A stretch of 64,000 bases of DNA from Candidatus Cloacimonadota bacterium (GTDB taxonomy: Bacteria; Cloacimonadota; Cloacimonadia; Cloacimonadales; Cloacimonadaceae): positions 41,835-105,834 of the forward strand of contig JAJBAV010000004.1 of the NCBI GenBank assembly GCA_020532085.1. Reading direction: 5' to 3'. Position 1 is the stretch's first letter, and each line of letters starts with the position of its first letter. Both the position numbers and the translations under genes were made by a program. Below are positions 27,001-33,766 of the stretch, in pieces. The notes beneath the pieces were generated by a model. The model searched no databases, was not told where the DNA came from, and saw only the letters and a program-made list of their open reading frames with translations.

Positions 27001-28841
27001 CCCAGACCAGAAGCAACACAGCTTTGGCTGGTTCCGACCTGATCATCCTGCATGACTTTACGATCAGCACCGGCGGCTTCGATGCCAACGGCTATGACCT
27101 GACAGTCGGCGGCACCTGGGACAACAACGGCCTGAATACCTTGGCCTTCACCGCCGGAATCGGGACTGTTTATCTCAACCAGGCCGGTGACATCCAAAAC
27201 GTATATGGCCCCAATGTCTTCAACATTTTGATCGACAACCACAGCGGCGCTGCGCTGACCTTCAACGACGCCACCACCATCGATTCCCTGGAAGTGAACA
27301 ACATCGTTTCCTTCCACAATGCCAACACTATCAATAATGTGGACAACTCCAACCCCGGCGCCATCCTGGCCTTTTATTACAACTATGCCTCCACGATCGG
27401 TTCCTATACCGGCGGCGGCTCGCTGCGGGCCTGGATCAGCAGTTACGTGACCATCAACGACCTCACCCAGCCCGGACTATACGGCTCCTACATAGCGGGC
27501 AGCGGGCATCTGGAATTCCATCAGGACGCCTCGTCCTTTAGTGACATAAATGGCAACATGACTATCCAGGACAACGGCATAGTGGATATCTACGGAACTT
27601 ACTCCGATTGCTACGTTGGTTATGATGGGGATTGCCTGCTCACCATCACCTCCGGCGAGCTCAATATCAAAGAAAACAGCTTCTACATAGAGAATAACGG
27701 TAACACGGTTGATTTTGCCGTCAGCGGAGGAACGATCAGGGTAAACGGCAGCTGGTACGACAGCTGGGGTATCTTTGACCCCAGCGGCGGAACGGTGGAA
27801 ATGACCGGTGCCACGGACAACCACCTCACCTGCCATGCCTCGAGCTGGTTCCACACCCTGACCGTAAACAAGGTACTGGCCCGGGAAGCTGAACCCGGAC
27901 CGGAATTTGAGACCGACAGGGAGGGTAACGTGACCCCCGTGACGCGGGCCTGCAACCTCACCATCCACGGATGCACCGTCAACGGCGGCTACATCCAGAC
28001 GGCAGCGGGCGCCGTGTATCTGACCGGAGACCTCAATTCCGCGAATGGCGATGCCACGAATATCATAACCGCTGGAACCCTGCGCCTGAACGGCTCTTCC
28101 TTTATCTCGGCGGGAAATCTCACAATTTACGGCATCCTGGCCGTGGATCCCGCGTCCACGCTGTACATCGGCGGCACCAAAGCCCTCAATGTGTACAGCG
28201 GCGGCTACCTGCTGCTGGGCGGAAACAGCTCCAGTCCGGCCACCATCACCAAAACCGGCACCGGCACCTACGGCCTCTACATCCGCAACGGCGGGATGAT
28301 CGGCGCTGTTTACGGGATCTTCGAATACATGAACGTCAACGGGCTTTACCTCTATTCCGGCTCCAGCGTCAACACCGATTACTGCCTGGAAAACTGCACC
28401 TTCCGCAACGGCGCTGGCAACGGACGCCTTCTCACCATCAGCAATAGCCAGAATTTCATTGTGAGCGGAGCCGTATTCCCCGCCAATACCTGGGGCGGAT
28501 ATTACAATGCCTATAAATCCGTGGATAGCGGCGTGGTCTATTTCAGCAACTGGAGCGGGGACTTCGGAGGAGAAGACCACGATTACGATCCAAACAACCG
28601 GATCTTCTGGGAAGGTTCCGGCTCGCCGGACATCGAAAATCTGCAGATCAGCCATCTGCCCGTCACCAACAAGATCCGGCTGGATTGGTCGTATCCCCTG
28701 GAAGATGCCAGCTTCAGGATCTACCGCAGCTCAGATCCCTACGGCATGTTCAACTTGGTGGGCACAACCGCCGACCTGTTCTGGGAACAGACTGTGCCCG
28801 GACCCTATTATTTCTACAGGGTGAGGGCCGTACTTCCCTGA
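24003..28841 (+). CDS. Secreted subtilisin-like (S8) serine protease with long beta-repeat scaffold
   Basis: The 1612-residue precursor has a signal peptide (to ~AVAF), a propeptide (~25-135) and an S8 catalytic domain with Asp208 in IAIIDTGADTSHPDL, His239 in NAHGTNCAGIA and Ser428 in NGTSCSCPYAAGVAALL. From ~492 (WDGSSSNAWNLASNWSLD) a ~1020-residue scaffold follows, built of short strands with recurring ISGNLYVYGG, SGTLSLEGTG and GGNWDNNAG motifs, probably a beta-helix or stacked beta structure. The protein ends in an FN3-like module (FRIYRSSDPYGMF ... YYFYRVRAV). It is probably extracellular or surface-displayed. The scaffold is homologous to most of the protein encoded convergently at 28906. 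Protein degradation in an anaerobic degrader is a plausible role. Confidence 0.9.
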   Translation: MKASSLMAALIILLFVSSFLPAVAFPETEAGSDTGYAPDLVKIKLSSAAYERAGLPEGLYAEAADFGIEELDRLLLQTGGQKVIRAHRRVKDTAWEERTGFDRWFLVKLDGRMAVEEAVNAFKSSAWIEFAQPEYEIRSAVAPNDPFYSDNWGHNNTAQLPAWFPAGDPAGGHTGATVGTVGFDSDAQLAWDRSQFWGSSSIVIAIIDTGADTSHPDLRLVAGYDYGDGDSNVNTTNAHGTNCAGIAAARANNSLGVAGIAGGCSIMPLKILDSAGHQYFTYTDNALTHAADNGVEIISMSFSAIPLGTDEGDIPATDAALEYAYDHGCVMFASTANDNTSTIGYPSNHNKVISVGAAAPNGARKSYTSVDGEYWWGSNYGVNTQDDPKAVDLMAPTILPSTDLMGTAGYNTSASPGGDYYMWFNGTSCSCPYAAGVAALLLSKTPTLTQTQVKNILSKTATDMTVGTSAGWDRYTGYGLVNADRALVNVWDGSSSNAWNLASNWSLDMVPISTQDVLIPNYLIRYPTVSVNPQPCASVVVETAASITITTGYLTAFGDYTTSGSLVMNNSTGHLYVLGQLSFESGATASITADVDIHVVDDVFFQTGSNVIMSNGNLILYGNKSSVIRAYTAATVYNLLSDKDSGYSSAISLLSTAPITISGNLYVYGGSTLNHSYSGTTILKGGMWVYDNATCAFNSGTLSLEGTGTSYLRFYQYGIGNHLKNLAINKSTGYSVVLYDTLEVAGNVTINSGTFNPGTWPVFVGGNWDNNAGPAYFTEGSGTVIFNGTGNQYVYTETFNVLKLDKSTGSMYITTGNTVGCNSYDWDAGAYVVNGGTFNVLDLADSGIFGTITISSGTVNYLQDSSQYVDMRCTLNLSGGTFNINGGNSTSWWGFVNPFTLNMSNGTLYFYQPIYIPSSHTTVENITGGIIRTCGSFSCQRGDFTPSGGTLEMYDSLDMSISMATGSNLYNLNINKNPAKSEAPDHSGFVQRERDGTPLPQTRSNTALAGSDLIILHDFTISTGGFDANGYDLTVGGTWDNNGLNTLAFTAGIGTVYLNQAGDIQNVYGPNVFNILIDNHSGAALTFNDATTIDSLEVNNIVSFHNANTINNVDNSNPGAILAFYYNYASTIGSYTGGGSLRAWISSYVTINDLTQPGLYGSYIAGSGHLEFHQDASSFSDINGNMTIQDNGIVDIYGTYSDCYVGYDGDCLLTITSGELNIKENSFYIENNGNTVDFAVSGGTIRVNGSWYDSWGIFDPSGGTVEMTGATDNHLTCHASSWFHTLTVNKVLAREAEPGPEFETDREGNVTPVTRACNLTIHGCTVNGGYIQTAAGAVYLTGDLNSANGDATNIITAGTLRLNGSSFISAGNLTIYGILAVDPASTLYIGGTKALNVYSGGYLLLGGNSSSPATITKTGTGTYGLYIRNGGMIGAVYGIFEYMNVNGLYLYSGSSVNTDYCLENCTFRNGAGNGRLLTISNSQNFIVSGAVFPANTWGGYYNAYKSVDSGVVYFSNWSGDFGGEDHDYDPNNRIFWEGSGSPDIENLQISHLPVTNKIRLDWSYPLEDASFRIYRSSDPYGMFNLVGTTADLFWEQTVPGPYYFYRVRAVLP

Positions 28842-28855
28842 GCGCCTTGACATAC

Positions 28856-28891
28856 AAAAATGGGGTCCGGAAATTCCGGGCCCCATTTTTT
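28856..28891. terminator. Bidirectional rho-independent terminator
   Basis: ATGGGGTCCGG and CCGGGCCCCAT (28860-28886) form a GC-rich stem with one T/G pair, flanked by A5 on the left and T6 on the right, so it can stop transcription from both convergent protease-scaffold genes. Confidence 0.85.
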
Positions 28892-28905
28892 GGGCTGGAT
28901 CATTC

Positions 28906-31900
28906 TCAGGGTCCCACCGCGGTGACCCGGTAGAAGTAAAAGGATCCCGGAACCGCTTCCGACCAGGAGGTGCTGGCGCTGGTGGAGTGGAGGGTGAAGG
29001 TCCCGGCGGGATCGGCAGCCCGGTAGATGTTGAAGTGATCGACTGGTTCGGAGTAATCCCAGTCGAGGCTGATCTGGCCGGCGGAGTAAGCAATAAAGAG
29101 GTTTTGGACCGGCGGCAGCCCGCCCCCTTCCCAGCTGACGCGGCCATAGGGGTCATTCTCGTGGCTGGGGCCTCCGTAAGGGCCGTCCCAGGCCAGAAAT
29201 TCCAGGCTGCCCTGGTTCAGAGGCTTGGAAACGTTGGAACCCGGCTCCGCAGGCAACACGGGGAAGCTGGCGCCGCTTATGCTGAGGTTTTGGCTGTTCC
29301 GGACGGTTAGCAGCGCTCCTCCCTGGGCTGTGACCTCGCCATATCGGAACGCGCAGTTCCCAAAGGTGAAGCTTTCCCCGACAGTGGCTCCAGAATCGAT
29401 ATACACACCGTTGGCATCCATGTATTCAAAGATGGCGTCGTGGGCGGTGATCGCTGCTCCGCTGGCTATCGTGAAGGCATAGTATCCGCCTGTGTTGCTT
29501 CTGGATACGGTTACAGGCTCGCTCTGGCTTCCCAAGAGGATCAGCTCTCCCCCGGAATTGACAGTTAGGGACTGGCCGCCGCGGAGGTAGAGCCCAGAGC
29601 CGGCATTGCCTCTCAGGGTGCCGTTCACGACCACATCACCGGTGCTGGTCAGGTAGCGGTCACCGAGGTTCAGGGTACCGCCGGCGGCGATGGTGGTGGT
29701 GCCAAATTCAGCCACGTTCAGATAACCGGCGGTTGACAGCGAAAGCGTGCCCTGGCTGATGTCCAGGTTGCCCTTAACTGGGATCACGGAGGAACTGAGA
29801 ACGGAGGTGATGGGATCGGCCTTGTTCACCAGCAGGTGGTGAAACCAGCTTCCCGTCGCGCAGGAAAGGATGGAGCCGGAATTGCCGCCATAGAGTTCGA
29901 CCGTCCCGCCGGTGGGCTGGAAATCGGAACGGGTGATGGCAAAACCTTTGGAACAGCGGATGGTTCCTCCGCTGACGGCGCTGGCCAGGCTGTAGGAAGA
30001 GGCGTTGATCAGGATGGCCTGGTCCGTCACATCCAGAGTTCCCCCGCTCAAGGTGAGGCTGGCGTCCTCACTATAGGGCCACCTGGAGGTTCCGGAGCCG
30101 CCCCGGATCCAGAAATTTCCGGCCTCGACGCTCACCTCTCCCAACAGATCGATGGCCTGGCTGGCGTCCTGGCTCAGGTCCACATTGCCGTCCTGAAGGT
30201 GGAAAATCCCCTTCACGCCGGGATCGGCGAGGTCCAAGGCTGTGAACGAGCCGCCGCTGACGCGAAGCCTGCCTTCCGTCCAGTCGTAGCTTTGGCAGCT
30301 GACGTCAATGCCGCCGCCGATGACCGCTTCCCGGAAAGAATAGTCCTTGGCCAGTTCCAGCTGGCAAAAATCCTCAGCAAAGGAGATCTCGCTGTCCAGG
30401 TTCGCATCGAACACCACCTTTCCTGTTCCTTCGATGAAGTCAGCCGCTCCGGACTGGTTGAACCAGTCTCCGGCAACGTTCATAACATTGGGGGCGGCAA
30501 AGATTCCCCTTAGTAGCTTGAAATCGCCGTTGATGTCCAGATCGCTCATGGCTGTCAGGGAGGTCCCCTCAGGTATGTAAACGCTGAGGTCCTGCAGGTA
30601 TGAGCCGCTGGCGAGGAGGATGCTGGAGTTGCCTGCCCCGTTCAGGTAAACACCCCCGCCCTCGGGTGTGAAGCTTGAGTTCAACACGGTGAAGCTTCCG
30701 GCGATGCTGATCCCGCCATCCGTTATGGACTCCGTAAAGGAATGTCCGCCCGCGGTTTCGATCTTCACGCCGACGTCATGGAAGATCAGATTGCCGGAAA
30801 CCATCTCCAGGCTGGCATCGGCAGCCCAGGCCCAGCGGGAGGGCTGGCCTCCGCCGTACAGGTTGAAAGTCCCGGAATCCATTGTTACATGGGCGTTCAG
30901 GTCCACATAGTCCGTGGCTTCAGTTCCCTGGTAATAGGTGATGCTGCCGCTGATCAGGTGGATGTTTCCATATATGCCGTTGTCGGCCAGGCTGTTTGCT
31001 GTGAAAGAGCCCCCGTTGATTCTGTAGCCCCCCTGGTCCCAGTCAAAGCAGGAGCACACAACCGACGCGCCCGGGATGCTCATTTCCCCGGAGGGCTTGT
31101 CCAGGATGAGATTGGAAAAGGTTTCGCTCCACACGGTCTGGTCCTCGCTGCCGTTCAGGGTCACGGAATTGGCGGAGTATTCCTTGAAGGCTGCCGGCCC
31201 CGCGTAGTTGTGCCAGTCTCCGCCCAGGGCGATGTTGTAGTAGTGATAGCTGGGTACACCCAAGACCCTGGTTTCCAGTACTCCGTCCCGGAGAGTAAGG
31301 CTACCTTTGAGCGCAAGGTCGGAGTACAGGGTGACGGTATAGGCAAGGGTGCCTGTTTTCTCGATGTCCAGATCGTTCAGATAGTTGCCCGGATCGCCGA
31401 GTCTGAGATACGCGCTGGCAATTCCCTCCATGCTCAGCAGGCCGTTGTCCAGCTGGCAGACCGCTCCAAGCTGGACCTCAAGATCACCTTGCAGGATCAG
31501 TTTGAAATCATCAGTCTGTTTCAGGGTGCTGCCTGCCTGCACTTCCAGGAGGTCCGTGATCGTGAGGTTGCCAAAACCGATATTGTATATGTCCGTGTAG
31601 TAGGGTGAATTTTTGGCTGAAACAAAGTTCCTGATGGTGGTTGGGTAAAATACTCGAATCTGGCTGTTGCCGTTTCCAAACATGATCAGATGGCCCTTAT
31701 CCATGTTCACGTTTACGTAGTCATCAAAAGTAAGGTCCCCCTGCACCTGTATGCGGCCCGAATCTTCATCGGGGTGGAGCATGTTCACGCTGGCAAAGCC
31801 ATCAAAGAGCAGATCGCCGTCAACCTGGAAAGGCGGCACCAAACCGCTCTCATTCCAGTCAAAGGTCAGGGTACTACTGACATTGGCATTGCCGCGCGCC

Positions 31901-32250
31901 CAGACGTATCCACCGGTGAGGATGAGCCCGCCGCTGAGGTCAACCAGCAGGTCGTTGCAGTTGGCTGCCTGGTTGCAAACGGGCGGATCGTCATCGCAAT
32001 TATTGATATACACATCCTCCAGGTAGGTGGGAACGTGCCCCAGGGACCAGTTCGCGGCGTCATGCCAGTTTGAGGAAACGCTACCCAGCCATTCGTTGCG
32101 GTATCTATGACCAAGTGGGCTGGGAGAGGTATCAAAGCTCCTGCCGGCATTGGTGAGGGGTGGAGAAAGGCCCATGTCTGTATGATCCGCGTACAGAACC
32201 GCGCAAAACAACAATGATGCCACAGCCAGGCAGAGTCGCATGGCCTTCAT
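28906..32250 (-). CDS. Secreted beta-repeat scaffold protein, protease-less paralog of the neighbour
   Basis: The ATG at 32250 (AAAGGAG upstream) gives 1114 residues with a signal peptide (MRLCLAVASLLFCAVLYA). After a short linker the sequence runs parallel to the scaffold of the protease at 24003: WLGSVSSNWHDAANWSLGHV, LILDKPSGEM, SCFDWDQGGYRINGGSF, LADNGIYGNI, FEYMDANGVYIDSG and the FN3-like tail FNIYRAADPAGTF ... FYFYRVTAV each have close counterparts. There is no catalytic domain. Likely roles are surface scaffold, adhesin or substrate-binding partner. The convergent arrangement suggests duplication by inversion, followed by loss or gain of the protease domain. Confidence 0.75.
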   Translation of the reverse strand: MKAMRLCLAVASLLFCAVLYADHTDMGLSPPLTNAGRSFDTSPSPLGHRYRNEWLGSVSSNWHDAANWSLGHVPTYLEDVYINNCDDDPPVCNQAANCNDLLVDLSGGLILTGGYVWARGNANVSSTLTFDWNESGLVPPFQVDGDLLFDGFASVNMLHPDEDSGRIQVQGDLTFDDYVNVNMDKGHLIMFGNGNSQIRVFYPTTIRNFVSAKNSPYYTDIYNIGFGNLTITDLLEVQAGSTLKQTDDFKLILQGDLEVQLGAVCQLDNGLLSMEGIASAYLRLGDPGNYLNDLDIEKTGTLAYTVTLYSDLALKGSLTLRDGVLETRVLGVPSYHYYNIALGGDWHNYAGPAAFKEYSANSVTLNGSEDQTVWSETFSNLILDKPSGEMSIPGASVVCSCFDWDQGGYRINGGSFTANSLADNGIYGNIHLISGSITYYQGTEATDYVDLNAHVTMDSGTFNLYGGGQPSRWAWAADASLEMVSGNLIFHDVGVKIETAGGHSFTESITDGGISIAGSFTVLNSSFTPEGGGVYLNGAGNSSILLASGSYLQDLSVYIPEGTSLTAMSDLDINGDFKLLRGIFAAPNVMNVAGDWFNQSGAADFIEGTGKVVFDANLDSEISFAEDFCQLELAKDYSFREAVIGGGIDVSCQSYDWTEGRLRVSGGSFTALDLADPGVKGIFHLQDGNVDLSQDASQAIDLLGEVSVEAGNFWIRGGSGTSRWPYSEDASLTLSGGTLDVTDQAILINASSYSLASAVSGGTIRCSKGFAITRSDFQPTGGTVELYGGNSGSILSCATGSWFHHLLVNKADPITSVLSSSVIPVKGNLDISQGTLSLSTAGYLNVAEFGTTTIAAGGTLNLGDRYLTSTGDVVVNGTLRGNAGSGLYLRGGQSLTVNSGGELILLGSQSEPVTVSRSNTGGYYAFTIASGAAITAHDAIFEYMDANGVYIDSGATVGESFTFGNCAFRYGEVTAQGGALLTVRNSQNLSISGASFPVLPAEPGSNVSKPLNQGSLEFLAWDGPYGGPSHENDPYGRVSWEGGGLPPVQNLFIAYSAGQISLDWDYSEPVDHFNIYRAADPAGTFTLHSTSASTSWSEAVPGSFYFYRVTAVGP

Positions 32251-32296
32251 TTCTGTCTCCTTTGACCCTGCTAAAAAACGCCGTTGTTCGACCTTA

Positions 32297-32326
32297 ATTA
32301 TGCACCTTGACAGCATCTGCCGGCAA
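32297..32326 (-). promoter_or_regulatory. Candidate promoter for the scaffold protein
   Basis: On the minus strand TTGCCG (32326-32321), an 18-bp spacer and CATAAT (32302-32297, 5 of 6) lie ~47 bp before the ATG at 32250. Confidence 0.45.
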
Positions 32327-32341
32327 CGGGATGCTGTCAAG
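32306..32341. repeat. 12-bp inverted repeat containing CTTGACAG on both strands
   Basis: CTTGACAGCATC (32306-32317) and GATGCTGTCAAG (32330-32341) are perfectly inverted around a 12-base centre and overlap the candidate minus-strand promoter. This is the form expected of a dimeric operator or of paired outward -35 elements. Confidence 0.65.
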
Positions 32342-32491
32342 AATTTTTTCCAGCGCTCAAACATCGGCAGGCGTCAAATCCCTTTATGGCTCTCTTTCAC
32401 ATCAAGTGGGTGCGGGCGCTTAACCAGAAAGCAGCCTGGTTTGGACGATAGCCTGATTATTGGATCGGGCGGAGGGCCAGTACCGATTTTG

Positions 32492-32521
32492 CTTGACAGA
32501 ATAAAGCCATGAAAAGGAAAG
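32492..32521 (+). promoter_or_regulatory. Candidate promoter of the tRNA gene
   Basis: CTTGACAG (32492-32499) with a perfect -35 hexamer is located 46 bp before the tRNA. No good -10 hexamer is visible at normal spacing. Confidence 0.35.
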
Positions 32522-32538
32522 GATTGGACAGTGATGAG

Positions 32539-32614
32539 GGGCCTATAGCTCAGCTGGTAGAGCTTCCGGCTCATAACCGGATGGTCGGGGGTTCGACTCC
32601 CTCTGGGCCCACCA
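32539..32614 (+). tRNA. trnM: tRNA with CAT anticodon (elongator Met, or Ile2)
   Basis: The 76-nt sequence folds as a cloverleaf: acceptor GGGCCTA/TGGGCCC (one G-T pair), D arm GCTC-AGCTGGTA-GAGC, anticodon stem TCCGG/CCGGA with loop CTCATAA, T arm GGGGG-TTCGACT-CCCTC (one G-T pair), and an encoded CCA. The anticodon stem lacks the three G-C pairs of an initiator tRNA, and the first acceptor pair is G-C, so it is not initiator Met. If TilS modifies the wobble C to lysidine, it would read Ile AUA instead. A run of six T follows at 32617-32622. Confidence 0.95.
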
Positions 32615-32827
32615 TCTTTTTTAGCGTAGCTTCTGTTCGGCGTCTTTTCCCATGTCCAATGCCATTGTGCGGTAATCTCCTCCTGAACCCCTGCAAATCC
32701 GCCCCCTGTAAGTCCCCCGCCAAATAGCCGCGTTTCAGGCGGGCATCTGGCGGGAGGCGCAGCCGCGCCGCGGTTCCGGGGATTCAGGTGGCCGCATAAG
32801 CATAAGATTCAGCAACTTAGTGCTTTT

Positions 32828-33766
32828 TTAAACAAAGGGCTGGAACCGACCCAGATGCTTTTCCACCAGCAAGGCGTGGCGGAGGCCGCGGCTGGAGACA
32901 ATCGCGCCCTCCAGACCGAAATGTCGCAGGATCTCTTCCAGGATCAGCGCGCTGGCCAGAATGATCCCTTCCCGGCCTGGAGGCAAACCCTTTATCAGAG
33001 GGCGTTCCGACTCCCTGGTCCGGCCGTAGAGATCGATCTGGCTCGCCAGTTCCGCTCCGGACAGCCAAAATCCCTGCACTTTCCCGGCCTCAAATGGCTC
33101 CAAAGCCAGGGCCACCGCCGCCAGGGCGCAGCTTCCGCCTCCGCAGGCGACGGTGAACATCCGCTTCGGAAAGGGAAACGCCTTCTCCAATAGATCCTGG
33201 ATGTGGTTTCTGAGGCGATCCAGTTCCTCCGGGCGCGATGGATCGTTTACCATAAAGGATTTGGTGAGGGTAAGCGCGCCCAGGGGCAGGCTGTGGCTTG
33301 ACCTCATGCCATGATCATCTCTGAAACTGAATTCCGTGCTGCCGCCGCCGGAATCGAGCACCAGACAGGCTTCATCCGCAGGCGCAAGCTCTGAAGCGGC
33401 CTCAAAGCTCAGCCACGCCTCCTCTTCCGGGGTGAGAACGCGCAGGTCCCAGCCGGCCAGGCATTTAAGTTGACGAGCGAAATGTTCCGCGTCCTCCGCC
33501 CGGCGCAGGGTTTCCGCGCCCACGCAAAGGATTTGTTCCACACCCAGTTCCCGGCAGGAGTTCCGCACTTCGCTCAGATAGGCCAGATTGCGCTCAGCGG
33601 CCTCTGGCCCGATCTTGCCTGTGGCGGCCAGTTCTTCACCCAGCCGCGTGACCTGGCTTAGTTCCCTGATGATCTGGCCCTCGGGGCCAACTCCCTGCGC
33701 GACAACGCATTTGACGGAGTTGCTGCCAATATCCACGACCGCCCGGACCAGGCTGCCTCCCCTCAT
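32828..33766 (-). CDS. Ppx/GppA-family exopolyphosphatase/pppGpp phosphatase
   Basis: The 312-residue protein has the acetate/sugar kinase/Hsp70 (ASKHA) fold signatures of the family: VVDIGSNSVKCVVA (phosphate 1 loop), EEEAWLSFEAAS (catalytic Glu region), LVLDSGGGSTEFSF (phosphate 2 loop) and VACGGGSCALAAVAL. Length equals the short Ppx/GppA form without the C-terminal HD domain. It hydrolyses terminal phosphates of polyphosphate or pppGpp. Its ATG overlaps the stop of xdhB (ATGA), so it is the last gene of the xdhAB operon, an unusual pairing whose meaning is unclear. Confidence 0.88.
   Translation of the reverse strand: MRGGSLVRAVVDIGSNSVKCVVAQGVGPEGQIIRELSQVTRLGEELAATGKIGPEAAERNLAYLSEVRNSCRELGVEQILCVGAETLRRAEDAEHFARQLKCLAGWDLRVLTPEEEAWLSFEAASELAPADEACLVLDSGGGSTEFSFRDDHGMRSSHSLPLGALTLTKSFMVNDPSRPEELDRLRNHIQDLLEKAFPFPKRMFTVACGGGSCALAAVALALEPFEAGKVQGFWLSGAELASQIDLYGRTRESERPLIKGLPPGREGIILASALILEEILRHFGLEGAIVSSRGLRHALLVEKHLGRFQPFV

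Noticed and set aside
32539..32614. Initiator tRNA-Met
   Set aside because: The anticodon stem lacks the three consecutive G-C pairs and the first acceptor pair is a normal G-C pair.
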